From: Chlorops oryzae
Taxonomy: Eukaryota; Arthropoda; Insecta; Diptera; Chloropidae
NCBI GenBank assembly: GCA_020466095.1
Contig: CM035806.1
Location: forward strand, 113,169,080 to 113,233,079
Reading direction: 5' to 3'
DNA: 64,000 nucleotides
In this document: positions 44,345 through 56,800 of the stretch, one piece after another
Layout of the letters: each line of letters starts with the position of its first letter
Position numbering within the stretch: position 1 is the stretch's first letter
Notes under the pieces: generated by a model
Databases searched by the model: none
The model's input: only the letters and a program-made list of their open reading frames with translations
What the model was told of the DNA's origin: nothing
Program-made: the position numbers and the translations under genes

Positions 44345-47300
44345 AAAAAAGCAACTGAATATTTGTGCAATTTTCCTGTAGATCTCGGCCTCCTAAGCAA
44401 GAAAAAAAATTTTTTTAATTTTTTTATGGAAGAGTTTTTGAGAAAAAATTTTTTGAAATTTTTTTCAGTGCATTTCGTAGGTGCACTTGCTATTTCAAGC
44501 ATATCTCGGGCCCCGATCTACCGATTTTAATAAATATATTTTCCAAATATAGATAATTAAGCTCCCTACAACTTTTAGAAACAAAGTTTTTGATTTGCAT
44601 GAGTAGTTTTAGTGCTAGAGGTGCAATTATACAAGAAAATTGTGTTTTTTTCAAAAAAATCAGGGTAAATTTTTCATATAAAAATTTGTAAAAAATAGAA
44701 ATCGAAGTGGAAAACCCATTTTCAAATTTTTTTCGTATAGCTAAGTATTTCTTCTAAAAAATAAGCCCCGTTTGGCTAAAAGCGGTGAAAAATTTACGGA
44801 GCTATGATTTTTTTGCCAAAACACTAAAAAATCGATATTTCACAATTTTTGCTTTGTTCACAAAACTTGTTCATATGAGCCGAAATTATTTTATGAAGGT
44901 GCAATTGAGTAAATTTTCACATATATAAATGCATAAATGCTGCCTCTTTATTGATTAAAAATGAATGTCGTTTTGCCCTGCCTTTTAGAATATTGTGGTG
45001 GATTTGTTTACCTGCCGGTCTCAATGACCTGTACCAGATAAAAAAGGGTGCAGTGCTTTCCCTTAGTGGAAAAAAATATAAGGTATCATGAATACGTTTT
45101 GTGCGTTAACGTCAGTTTTTATACTAAACGTGTTTCTTTACTTTCAATTTTGCCTAATGAATTGAGCGTAGTATAAAATACCTGAGGTTTTGCATACTTT
45201 ACATACATACTTACATACTTACATACATACACCGGGGCCGCTGTGATGCAGCCCACTTTAAGACAACATGAACTACCAAATTGGTACAACTCCTGTAAAA
45301 CATTTGTGAAATAAGCTCTAATGCAAAAGTGTTAAAGAAATAAAAATTTATTTCCAAAATTATTTTTATACAATTTGAAAAAAGTTCTTGCTTCCGCTTT
45401 GTCTTTTATATTTACTACCATCATTTTCACGCACAAGGGACCACACGTAATCACCCATCATTGCCGTGTCGAAAAGGCCGCTATAGCGATTTTCAATATC
45501 CTTTAATTGCTGATGAAAACGTTCGCCATGCTCATCGCTTACGTCTCCTAAGTTTTCAGGGAAAAAATCCAAGTGCGAATCGAGAAAGTGGATCTTCAAC
45601 GACATGTGTACTTCGGCTTTCTTATAATTCTTTAGTAGGTTATTTACTATTTGCTTGTAATCTGGACTTTTGTGGGTGCTCAAAAAATTGTGTATAACAA
45701 GTTTGAATGAGCTCCACGCTGCTGCTTCGACTGGGGACAAAAGGCTTGAGAACTCGTCGTCTTGCAAAAGTTTACGTATTTCTGGACCATTTAGAACTCC
45801 TTCCTTGAGTTTTGCGTGTGAAAGGTAGGAAAAGATCGCCTTTAAGCGGGCAAAAGCTTCCTGTGTTCCATCTTTTGCCAATTTTTTTATAAAGTTCTTA
45901 GCAAGTCCTAATTTTATATGCAGTGGCGGTAATATAATATTATTTTTATCAACGAGAGCAGTGCGTTGAATATTGTCTGCACCAACTATAATGTTGGTTC
46001 GCAAAGGCCAATCTTTTTTAAAATAGTGTAAGTGGTCAGCGCGACTATCCCACTTGCACAAAAAACAACAATATTTTGTATATCCTCCTTGAAGCCCGCA
46101 CAGAATTGCCACTACCTTGAGATCAGCGCATATTTTCCATCTATGCTTGTCATATTCAATATGATCCAAAAGCGTTTTCATTGTTTCGTAGGTTTCTTTA
46201 GAATGCGATGCATATGCGACAGGAAGAGACGGTTTTTGGTTGCCATTGTGTAGGAGGACAGCTTTTAAGCTCTCTTTGTTGCTATCGATAAATAAACGCC
46301 ACTCTCCGGGATTGTAGACTTCATTGAGCTCTTCGAATAGGCCTAAAATATTGCTGCAGAAACAGATATCGTCTACTTTTGCGTAAAATTTTCCGTATTG
46401 CAAGTGCCGATTTCTGTAAATGCTTGTTTTGACATCAGGAGCCACAAATCCGCGTTCTTTCATTCTAGATGCAAAAAGTTCAGCTTTACCCTTTGAAAAA
46501 CCAAAATCACGAATCCAGTCATTTAATTCGGCCTGTGAGAGTATTCGTTGCGTTAAACTTGTTTCAAACTGACTTCCACTAGACCCCAGCATTTCCTCTG
46601 ATGATCCTTCTATTTTGGGTGCTGAGCCAGGGCATTCTGGATAAGGCACATCACTTGAATGAGGTAGAGGAAATTTTACCGAATCAACTTTCGCGTATTC
46701 CCATTTTAAATGTTTCCCAAATCCACTTCTTGCACTAAGGCAAAAATAGCAGTCCACCGAGTGACAAAAGGGCTCACTCCATTCCATTGCCGTGTCAAAA
46801 TCCATGTAACAGCTAGAATGCAAATAGTTAGTTTTTTTTATAGCGTATTAAATTTTAATTCTTACCGTTCTCCAGAAGCCCATTTTGATAACTTTCTATG
46901 ACATAGGTCACATATTCTTTTAGGCGTCCACGGCTCATTGAGAGTTGGCAAAACACCGAAGTAATGGAAATAGTGCTTTTGCAGTGCTTCAGTAAACGCT
47001 AATCCTTTATTTTTTAACATATATAATCCACAAATATTGCAAAAATCGTCCGGATTGTTTTTGCACATGAATACACGAGTTCTTTTACTCATTTTTTTAT
47101 ATTTTAAAATTTGTTTTATTTTCAATTGATGTACGTTGTTCAAAATTTAGTTCAAGACTACTAATCTAAACGCATAAGTGTTACCCTTTTATATATTGCC
47201 ATAAATTTTCTATACTGTATGTAAGTATGTATGTAAAGTATGCAAAACCTCAGGTATTTTATACTACGCTCAATTCATTAGGCAAAATTGAAAGTAAAGA

Positions 47301-48085
47301 AACACGTTTAGTATAAAAACTGACGTTAACGCACAAAACGTATTCATGATACCTTATATTTTTTTCCACTAAGGGAAAGCACTGCACCCTTTTTTATCTG
47401 GTACAGGTCATTGAGACCGGCAGGTAAACAAATCCACCACAATATTCTAAAAGGCAGGGCAAAACGACATTCATTTTTAATCAATAAAGAGGCAGCATTT
47501 ATGCATTTATATATGTGAAAATTTACTCAATTGCACCTTCATAAAATAATTTCGGCTCATATGAACAAGTTTTGTGAACAAAGCAAAAATTGTGAAATAT
47601 CGATTTTTTAGTGTTTTGGCAAAAAAATCATAGCTCCGTAAATTTTTCACCGCTTTTAGCCAAACGGGGCTTATTTTTTAGAAGAAATACTTAGCTATAC
47701 GAAAAAAATTTGAAAATGGGTTTTCCACTTCGATTTCTATTTTTTACAAATTTTTATATGAAAAATTTACCCTGATTTTTTTGAAAAAAACACAATTTTC
47801 TTGTATAATTGCACCTCTAGCACTAAAACTACTCATGCAAATCAAAAACTTTGTTTCTAAAAGTTGTAGGGAGCTTAATTATCTATATTTGGAAAATATA
47901 TTTATTAAAATCGGTAGATCGGGGCCCGAGATATGCTTGAAATAGCAAGTGCACCTACGAAATGCACTGAAAAAAATTTCAAAAAATTTTTTCTCAAAAA
48001 CTCTTCCATAAAAAAATTAAAAAAATTTTTTTTCTTGCTTAGGAGGCCGAGATCTACAGGAAAATTGCACAAATATTCAGTTGCT
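44345..48085 (-). mobile_element. DNA transposon with about 870-bp terminal inverted repeats
   Basis: Arms 44345-45215 and 47215-48085 are nearly perfect inverted repeats, starting GCAACTGAATATTTGTGCAA. Between them lies one spliced minus-strand gene. No clear target duplication was seen. Such long arms recall Mutator- or foldback-type elements. Confidence 0.88.
45366..47092 (-). CDS. Transposase-like protein of the long-TIR element, 557 aa, two exons, intact
   Basis: Exon 1 is 47092-46866 (start MSKRTRVFMCK); a 53-bp intron (GTAAG...TTCTAG, phase 2) leads to exon 2, 46812-45366. The join is open to the end. Exon 1 has two CxxC pairs (FCNICG and ICDLCH), likely a zinc module. Exon 2 contains VYNPGEWRLFIDSNKESLKA, WKICADLKVVAILCGLQGGY, a CCFLCKWDSRA zinc-like motif, ILPPLHIKLGLAKNF, MSLKIHFLDSHLDFFPENLG and DVSDEHGERFHQ. 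This is a multi-copy protein family seen in many arthropod genomes, usually left as uncharacterised. The aspartates in FIDS and CADL and the glutamate in DEHGERFH are plausible RNase H-fold catalytic residues (inference). An upstream in-frame ATG (47143) exists, but MSKRTRV starts the conserved part. Confidence 0.82.
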
Positions 48086-49467
48086 TTTTATAAATTCCAA
48101 ATTTGTTAAGCAGTGTTATAAAAGAGAGTATGGTCCAGATTTATTTGACATATAAAATCTTCACTAATTGGCTCCCGCAGCTTTTTCGTCCGCGGTCAGA
48201 CCACATTCTGTCTTTCAAAGAAACTCAAGGCCACACACGTGAAACAATGCGGCGGTTGAGAAAGCATTTTCCACCGTGAATATTATTAAGATCAAATTGA
48301 GAAATAAAACTTCAATTCAAACTGCCGATGCCATAACGCGAATTGATTGAGTCATCTAAATCTTTTAATCCTTCCACAACAATGTTGAAAAAATTCAACA
48401 ATAAGACATTACCTACCAATGTGAATGCGATAACGAAGTATTAGACGCTTTCGCATGGTATGACCCTTCAGCTTAACTTTAAATTGTTGTTTTTGCTGTT
48501 TGTTGAAACTTTTTCAGTTGTTCCCAAATAAAAAATGTAACAAAGATGATTTGCCCTTATATTAATATATTTTCAAAAATTTAGAGGGATTTTTAGAGGT
48601 TTTTAAAAAATTTTTAGAGGGAAACACTGTATTTTAGAGGGAAATTGAATGACATTTCGAGGGAAGGCTCGAAAAAAACCTGACAAGACTGCTTAGAAGA
48701 GTCATTGACAAAGGAAAGCAATGAAGCAGAAATAAAAATATCAGAAAAGAACTCAACAGTGTTGATTTTTTTCGGAAATTAGGTAGGAAAAGGCTTTTAA
48801 AATAGTACTATTAACCAAAAACATGGGAAATATGCACAAAAAATAGTTTTTGGCAAGAAAATATCTCGCACTGCTAAAATATGCAAAAAAAAAAAGTAAA
48901 AAGTAGCTCGCACTACTAAAATATGCAAAAATAGTATGACGTATGCAAAAACAAGCATTTATTCACTCTGTTCATTACATATAAAATATCTACCAAACTC
49001 ATAAAATGATATGAAAAGCTTGAAAAACATAAAACTAATCAAGGAAACTCAATATCAAGGAGAAAAATAAATTGTTTTTTTAGTTCTACCCTGTTGACTT
49101 AACTTTTTGATCACACTGTTTCAGCAAAATACTGAATTCTATGTACAATCAAAATCGTAGCCGTAGTCAAAAATGTATATCAATTTATTACAAAATGAAC
49201 ACATTCGTGCACATTGAGCAAAAACATATCGTAATACATTTAGTAAAGTTTCAATTATGAAATTTTCAAGCAATATAAAAAACAGAGCCGACGCCGTGTT
49301 TCTTTTATAATTTTCTTGCAAGTGGCATCATAGTGCCACTTTTTGTCTGCCCGTATTGTTGTTGGTAGCTTTCTGGTGATTTTCTCGAAAGAGTTGAATT
49401 TCCTATTCCTGCCTAATGGGGAATTTCTTATTAGCGGCAGAGGCTTTTCGACGTCGAGAGTTAGACC

Positions 49468-50223
49468 CATGTAGGACTGTAGGTCTAACTGTCGACGTCG
49501 AAAAGCCTCTGCCGCGATGGGGATATACACCATTAGGCAGGCATAGGAAATTCAACAAATTGGGGATATTCACCAAAAAGCTACCAACAAAAACCTTAGG
49601 CAGGAATAGGAAATTCAACAAATTCGATAAATTCACCAGAAAGCTACCAACAACAATACGGGTAGACGCAAAGTGACACTATGATGCCACTTGCAAGAAA
49701 ATTATCAAAGAAACACGGCGTCAGCTCGGTTTTTTATATAGCTTTAAAAGTTATAATTGAAGCTTTAATAAATATATTACGATATACTTTTGCTTAATGT
49801 GCACGAATGTTTTCATTTTGTAATAAATTGACACACATTTTTGACTACTGCTACGAATTTGATTGTATATAGAATTTAGTATTTTTGCTGAAAAAGTGTG
49901 ATCAAAAAATTATGTGGACGGGGTAGGACAAAAAAAACCATTTCTATTTCTCCTTAATATTGAGTTTCCTTGATTATTTTTATGTTTTCCAAGCTTTTCA
50001 TGGCATTTTATGAGTTTGGTAGATATTTTATATGTAATGTACTCGAAAATCTCCCAAAATTAAAATTAAAAGTGGCAATGCATTTCACCACAGCAGAGCT
50101 AAAGCCTTCGCTGCCATAGCGTGCTTCTCTTTTCCTCATGCTATATGCCTATGTTGAAGCAGCGTAGCTCTAACACATTGCAGGGATTAGGAAGAAGAAG
50201 AGTTAGACCTACAGTCCTACATG
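49468..50223. mobile_element. CATATAG-type element, 756 bp, inserted in the TIR of a sibling
   Basis: Ends CATGTAGGACTGTAGGTCTA and complement. The duplication GTTAGACC (49460-49467, 50224-50231) is part of the family's own TIR, so this copy jumped into another copy's terminus. Length equals copies a and b. Confidence 0.92.
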
Positions 50224-50250
50224 GTTAGACCTACAGTCCTACATGTTTAG

Positions 50251-51365
50251 CAGTGCTCGGACTTGAAAATTTTTAAAGGTGGTAGATTTTTAACGAAAAA
50301 GTGTTAGATTTAAAATTGTTTAAAATAGTAATACAATATATCACATCTGATCATATAGAAAATTGAGAAACTTACAAGTTTTTAGGTATTTTCTCTTATT
50401 TTAAAAAAAATTTGTCAATATTTATTAGATGTCGTTAAGCGCCAATACTGCCATTCTTGACAACATTCCCAGCAAGAATCGTAACAGTTATATAACTAGT
50501 TACGTACCCGATACGGGTACCAGATGTTGCGGTATTTTCTTCGTTACAAGCTTATGGGCAAGACCAGATTTATACCGCAATGTTGCTGAAAAGATGTTGC
50601 GCACACTGCATACATGTAGCAACTATCTTTTTCTATTGCGCCAATCTGGGCATAGGTTCGCCTCTTTTTGGCACATTGCATGTATCTGAAATGTCGCAGT
50701 ACTTGTAACTAGTTAATACCCTGTTATTAGTAAAGAAAGTATATGGAAATCTTTTTTCATGCAACCCACCCTTTACCATTCGATTATTTGAAATAAAAAA
50801 AAAGTTATTTCTAAAAACTATTTTATATAAAAATAAGTACTTAAAGTTTTTTAAAGCATATTAGTCTCATAATATTCCTTCAATACTTCGAATCTGGCTC
50901 CGCCGCTTGCAACTTTTGAAATAATTAAATGGCGACATATCTTATTGATGTATAAACATCAGAGACATGCAGGAATGAGTAAATCAATGGGTACATCATT
51001 GAATACTTGCGTCAAAGTAGTATTTTGAAGTATTTCTGAGATTTATTTCCTTACTATGTACATATTATTTTAATTATGTTTTTATTCATGAGCATCACTT
51101 TGGCTTATCCCAGTTAAGGAGACTGGAAACAATTTACTGGTTACTTATCGCGAAAATTTAACACTAGAAATATGTGTTTACAGAATATGCATTGGTGTTA
51201 GTACCTGCAACATTTGCTCATATGTGCTAGTGAGTTTCGGTAGCAGTTTCTTGCTGGGAAATAAGTTAAAAAAAAGGTGGTACATTTGGACCTAGCGTGG
51301 TAGAAGTGGTAGAAAGCGAAAAAAGTGGTAGATCTACCACTAAAGTGGTAGAAGTCCGAGCACTG
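50251..51365. mobile_element. hAT element, TIR CAGTGCTCGGACTT
   Basis: Ends CAGTGCTCGGACTT / AAGTCCGAGCACTG, exact duplication ATGTTTAG (50243-50250, 51366-51373). GTGGTAGA motifs recur near the ends. No transposase. The neighbouring CATATAG element inserted across its left tip. Confidence 0.9.
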
Positions 51366-51790
51366 ATGTTTAGTCTGCTTTCGACCAAGTATTACAGTAT
51401 GGAAAAGCCTGTCAAAATGCTATATGGCTCCAAATGGTGTGGTGAAGTTGAGTAAAAATCAGCTGACTGTCAAAAATAAGTTGAAGAATTTGCGATTTTT
51501 AAACATGCCGTAGCTTTATATTTTGACCCTTTTTAAGTAAAATTGAAGTTGCAAACAACAAAGTAGAGATGCTCCTTCATTTTAGAGTACATTTGAGTAT
51601 CTGCGACCCCCGCAAATCAGTATTCAATATTGCATTTAAATTGAACGACTTCGTCAGCGGTGCACAAATACTCTAAGCGCAAAGCTTTTATCGAGACTGA
51701 ACCGCGTACTCAAAAGAGTTCTTAAAACATAATAAAACCAAATAAAAAGCAAGATAATTCGACATACAAGGAATTTATATTTTTAAAAGT

Positions 51791-52712
51791 TGTGACGACC
51801 ACAAAATCGTCACAACTTTGCACAAACAACAACGGGAAGAAACACAACGTCCACAAAAGACAACAACAACTGCAAGAAGACACAAAGCAGACATGCGCAA
51901 CAACAACACAACTAAACGATCGAAATCGAACGGCGCGACGCAGCAGAGCAGCACGCAGAGCGCATGCGGATAATGCATGTACACAGTCCAAAGGTCGACA
52001 CGCAGGAAAAGCGTGACTCAGAGGCCAAAGGTCGACACGCACGAAAAGCGTGACTAATAGTCCAAAGGTCAGTCCAGAAATGGATATAAAAGCAAGCGAC
52101 GGCACAAGGAAAAGGCAGTCAGTACGAGAACAGCACAAGAGAAAATTCCTAATCGTAGTTAACGAGACCTTGCCTCACAAGCGATTAAAGAATTTAGGAC
52201 AAATCTGAAGGATAATTGTTTGATCCTGGGTTTCTGGTAACGAGACAAAGCCTCACAAGGAAACTAGGTCCGATTATTATCCTTTCAGAGCATCTTTCTC
52301 AGAGCATCCTCGACAGTAAAACCGCGACAACGAACTGCAGTGGACATCGACTAGAGGACCAACAGTGAAGCCCTCCGTGGAACTACAGTGAAACCCTGCT
52401 CGTGGAACTACAGTGAAACCCCGTTTCATGGAACTACAGTGAAACCCCGCTTCATGGAACTACAGTGAAACCCCGCTTCGTGGGACTACAGTGAAACCTC
52501 ACTTCAGAGGACTCCAGCAAGACGCAGCCAACAATTACACGCAAACTACTTGAATTATATATTGAATTACATTGAATTATATATTACATTTACTGAATTA
52601 TATTAAAATTAAACAACCATTGAAAATCCTTAGATAACTGCGTTGAAATATAAATTTCTTGTACGACCCCTGGACACGACTGAGCGCTACCCCGGCAGGA
52701 TAGGTCGTTACA
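51791..52712 (+). repeat. 5' LTR (922 bp)
   Basis: Starts TGTGACGACCACAAAATCG, ends GGATAGGTCGTTACA. It contains two tandem copies of CCAAAGGTCGACACGCA and about six 26-bp units with GGAACTACAGTGAAACCC (52363-52510). Nearly identical to 58757-59678. Confidence 0.97.
52085..52124 (+). promoter_or_regulatory. LTR core promoter (TATA box and initiator)
   Basis: TATAAAAG at 52085-52092 is followed by TCAGTA at 52119-52124, matching the insect initiator TCAKT about 35 bp downstream. The equivalent in the 3' LTR is at 59051-59090. Confidence 0.7.
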
Positions 52713-52713
52713 A

Positions 52714-52728
52714 GTGGCGCCCGAGCAA
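52714..52728 (+). other. Primer binding site
   Basis: GTGGCGCCCGAGCA starts one base after the LTR. TGGCGCC is the usual tRNA 3'-end complement; the sequence is close to tRNA-Lys-type sites, but the tRNA was not verified. Confidence 0.7.
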
Positions 52729-52751
52729 AATTTGACAAGAAGACACACAAG

Positions 52752-53843
52752 ATGGTAAAAACTACATGGATATACTCTCTTCGGAAAGAGGACCTCTTAA
52801 ATTACTGCGAGACTGTAAAAATCGATACCCAAGGCACCGTCGACGAGCTACGAAAACGACTGGCCGCATTCGCAAATGAGCACGCATCAGATGACGAATA
52901 CGCACGAATATTACACGAATGGGAGGTAAAACACGCAAGAGCACCTTCACCACTTTTACCACTGGATGCAGACGCAAACCAAAATAATCCAACGGGAGCC
53001 ATTCCGAAATACGTACAAGCAGAAACTCTCCGAACAACCACATCGCCACCGTCAGTAACCGCAATTTCCATGCCAGCATACACGGACATTATCGACAAGG
53101 TCCGCAAATGGGGACTGAAGTACGACGGCAAGCAGGACGCTCTGAGCTTCATAGAAAGAGTGGAGGAATTGGCAGAAGTCTACGACCTACCGAAAAATAT
53201 GCTGCCCAGAACAATGCCAGAACTTTTAAAAGACATGGCCCTATCCTGGTACAGGAACAACAATGCAGCATGGCGCATCTGGAGCAACTTCAAGCGAGAT
53301 TTCCTAGAGTTCTTCCTACCACCACGATATTTCGAGCTATTAGAGGACACTATTCGCAGAAGAGAACAACAAGAAGAAGAGCCGTTTAAACAATACCTAT
53401 TAGCAATGCAGGAATTGATGCGACACACCGAATACACGGAAATAAAGAAACTGGATCGCATATATGAGAATAGCACCCACGAATTCCAGGGATATGCCAA
53501 GAGACGAGACTTTGCAACACTGAGAGGACTCATCGATTTAGCAGACGATTTCGAAAGGTTAAAAAGCAAAAAACAAGACAGAGCGAAACAAAAGAAACAG
53601 CCACAAAACCGAACCGAAGAGCGAAGTCGCCGAGTTACCGAACAAAAACCACCAGAACCAGCACAAGACACCCAAGACAAAATCGATGTCTACAATGCAT
53701 GCCGCCGATGCGGCCAACCAGGCCATCGCCAATTTGGCTGTAAAAATCCACAAATCCTATTTTGTTGGATTTGCGGGAAACGAGGAGTAAGGACAATTGA
53801 ATGCTGCAGGAAATCGGGAAACGAGCAAGGGGACCGCCAATAA
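52752..53843 (+). CDS. gag: Gag polyprotein, 363 aa
   Basis: Structural protein that packages the element's RNA. The N-terminus has a SAP-like helix pair (residues 8-45, SLRKEDLLNYCE...VDELRKRLAAF). The capsid-like core (about 110-280) has WGLKYDGKQDALSFIERVEE, LLKDMALSWYRNN and FKRDFLEFFLPPRYF, typical of gypsy Gag. A basic linker (QDRAKQKKQPQ) precedes a canonical CCHC knuckle (C317, C320, H325, C330) and a second one in which valine stands at the histidine position (C338, C341, V346, C351), a variant seen in related gypsy Gags. The ORF overlaps pol, which lies in the -1 frame. Start chosen at the first ATG after the primer site (AAGATGG). Confidence 0.93.
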   Translation: MVKTTWIYSLRKEDLLNYCETVKIDTQGTVDELRKRLAAFANEHASDDEYARILHEWEVKHARAPSPLLPLDADANQNNPTGAIPKYVQAETLRTTTSPPSVTAISMPAYTDIIDKVRKWGLKYDGKQDALSFIERVEELAEVYDLPKNMLPRTMPELLKDMALSWYRNNNAAWRIWSNFKRDFLEFFLPPRYFELLEDTIRRREQQEEEPFKQYLLAMQELMRHTEYTEIKKLDRIYENSTHEFQGYAKRRDFATLRGLIDLADDFERLKSKKQDRAKQKKQPQNRTEERSRRVTEQKPPEPAQDTQDKIDVYNACRRCGQPGHRQFGCKNPQILFCWICGKRGVRTIECCRKSGNEQGDRQ

Positions 53844-56800
53844 CGAGGCACGGCGACAAACCCCTACAGGAGGCCTCGAATTTAAAATTCTTAAATAATA
53901 CCATAGTTGCTCATATTAAACTGGGAGAAATACCCTTAGTAGCAACCATCGACACCGGAGCCACAAGAAACTACATAAGTAGGGCTATGGCCGAACAAAT
54001 TCGGGACTCCAGCCAACGACACAAAATTCGTGCCAACATACAACTAGCAGACGGCACCAAAACACTCGTAACTGAAGCAACTACAACCACGCTACAACTC
54101 GGACAAAACCGCCTACAAATCGAATTAGCTATATTAGAGCAGGTGGTAGACGACGTCATACTCGGCATAGACACACTGGGAGCGCTAGACGCACAGGTGG
54201 AGATTGCAGGCCAGAGTATAAAAATTCCAAAGATTCAAACCGCTGACTGGAATGCACTCTCAATACGAGAAGTCGCCGAAAACACAACCGAGTCACAAAG
54301 CAAACCAATCTCCCGAGCAGAAGCGGAAGAAATAATTCAAACAGAAATAAAACGTTTCGAAAGCATTGAAGGCCCGTCTAACATCGCAAAACACTACATA
54401 AGAGTAAAAGACGACATTCCCATCAAAGCCAGATACTTTCCGCAAAACCCTGCAAAACAAGAAATCATAAACAAAGAAATCGATGATATTCTCGAAAAAG
54501 GATGCATAGAACCATCGAACAGCCCATACAGTGCACCAACGGTCCTCGTACGCAAGAAAAATGGTAAATGGAGACTCTGCATCGACTACAGGCAACTAAA
54601 TGCTAAATCAATCCCTGACGCATACCCATTACCACGAATAAGCCACATTTTGGACCGTCTGAAGGATGCAAAAATTTTTAGCAGTCTGGACCTTAAAAAT
54701 GGCTACTGGCAAATTCCAATGGACGAGGCAAGCAAACAGTATACCGCGTTCACTGTGCCCGGACGGGGCCTTTTCCAATGGAAGGTAATGCCGTTCGGAT
54801 TACACTCAGCACCCGCAACTTTCCAACGGGCATTAGACTCAGTAATAACGCCTGAACTAGAACCGTTCGCTTTTGCGTACCTCGACGACATCATCGTACT
54901 AGGTCGAACACTGGAAGAACATATGACGAATTTAGTAGAAGTTTTTAGAAGATTACGTGAGGCCAACCTCAAAATAAATCCAGAAAAATGCGAATTTCTA
55001 AAAACAGAAATCAAATACCTTGGTCATATGGTAAGCGACAAAGGGATTCAAACAGACCCGTCAAAAATTGAAGCCATCGAACGTCTCAAGCCACCAACGA
55101 ACATAAAAGAACTACGGCAGTGCATCGGAATCACTTCATGGTACAGACGATTCGTACCCGAATTCGCAGACACCATACATCCCTTGACAACACTACTCAA
55201 AAAAGGAGTAAACTGGGTATGGACCGAAGAGCACCAACAAGCTTTCGAGAATTTAAAAAAGAAACTTACTGAAGCACCCATCCTTGCATGCCCGGACTTT
55301 AATAAACAATTCATTTTACAAACAGATGCCAGCGACTACGGACTTGGTGCAGTGTTGACACAGGATGATAATGGAAACGAGAGAGTAATAGCTTATGCAA
55401 GCCGCCACCTTAACAAACCGGAAACAAACTACTCAACCACCGAAAAAGAATGCCTTGCGATCGTTTGGGGAATTCGAAAAATGCGTCACTACCTCGAGGG
55501 ATACAATTTTATTGTCATCACTGACCACCTCTCATTAAAATGGTTAAATTCTATCGAAAACCCATCAGGACGCATCGCACGATGGGCACTAGAGCTGCAA
55601 CAATATAACTTCGAAGTTCGTTATAGGAAGGGGAGAGAGAACGTCATTGCTGACGCTCTATCAAGAGATCCACTGGAGACAACACGACGCATACACGAAG
55701 AAGAAATACCACCTCTGCCCAAGGACTGGGTCACACGGAAAACAGAGGAAATTAAAAAAGAGCCACATAAATTTCCAGAATATATAATAGAAAACGGAAA
55801 TTTATATAGACACCTACCGCCAAACGCAGACGATGAAGACAGCGTGGCTTGGAAACTATGTATAGGAAGGAAAGACATCGACCGAGTGCTAAACGAAAAT
55901 CACGATCACCCAACAGCTGGTCACCTGGGTATACGGAAGACATTCCTCCGAACAGCAAAAAAATATTTTTGGCCGAGCATGATGAAAGACATACGGAAAC
56001 ATGTGTTTCGATGCAAAAGCTGTCAACATTTTAAGGTAAACCAACAGAAGCCAGCAGGATATATGCTCACTAAAATCGCAGATGAACCGTGGGCCATCCT
56101 ATGCGCAGACTTCGTGGGACCATTGCCACGCTCTATACATGGGAACACAACACTACTGGTATTCTACGACAAATTTTCAAAATGGGTAGAATTAGTGCCA
56201 CTACGAAGCGCCACTGCCGACGCAGTCCGGAAAGCCCTTCGGGAGCGAATAATCGCACGATACGGGGTACCCAAGGTCTTGCTAACCGACAATGGCACAC
56301 AATTCACAAGCCGTAATTTAGAAAATTTTCTGGAAGAAATGGGTATACATCACCAGTATACGGCCCCATACACGCCCCAAGAAAATCCCACCGAACGAGC
56401 AAACCGCACGATAAAAACAATGATTGCACAGTATACACAATCATCACACAAACACTGGGACGAGGCGCTACCCGAAATCATGTTGGCCATAAACACCAGT
56501 GTTGCGGACACCACAGGCTTTAGCCCAGCCATGCTGACGCAAGGCAGAGAGCCGCGACTACCCAAAAGTCTTTTCGATGAAAAAACAACAGGTACAGTGG
56601 CAGAAGCACTAACAGTCACACAACGGCACAACCGACTTCAAGAAATTTTCAAAATTGTCGAAGTGAACCTAGCAAAGGCAAGCCAGGAACAAGCTCGCGC
56701 CTACAACCTACGGCGACGTCCGTGGAAACCTTATCGAGGACAACTGGTACTCCTACGAACTCACCCACTGTCGAAAGCCATTGACGATTTCGCGGCAAAA

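Larger units (their letters stand above)
43757..48691. mobile_element. hAT element with TTTAGAGGG repeats
   Basis: Starts CAGTGTTACCAGTTTAGAGG, ends ACCTGACAAGACTG; exact duplication CTTAGAAG (43749-43756, 48692-48699). TTTAGAGGGA is repeated about six times inside each end. No hAT transposase remains; a palindrome and a long-TIR transposon occupy its interior. Confidence 0.9.
43440..48969. mobile_element. Insertion Z (8-bp duplication GTTCATTA), itself interrupted
   Basis: Exact duplication GTTCATTA at 43432-43439 and 48970-48977, proved by the uninterrupted family copies reading straight across it. Terminal similarity is weak (GTGAGTGAGTAAA versus AGAGTGAATAAA). The left part resembles the right end of element Y, so a hAT class is likely. 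Confidence 0.75.
43251..50245. mobile_element. CATATAG-type element split by nested insertions
   Basis: Ends CATATAGGACTATAGGTC (43251) and its complement (50245), exact duplication TTTAGCAG (43243-43250, 50246-50253). The element's own sequence is 43251-43439, 48978-49467 and 50224-50245, reverse relative to 17616-18371. Everything else is nested. Confidence 0.88.

Noticed and set aside
51722..52138. Cysteine-rich 138-codon antisense frame (and its copy at 58661-59104)
   Set aside because: It is the reverse complement of the LTR, appears in both LTRs, and is explained by the low stop density of that sequence.
53801..53843. Independent translation start of pol at ATG 53801
   Set aside because: The overlap with gag, the in-phase slippery heptamer and the downstream pseudoknot explain pol expression better than internal initiation.
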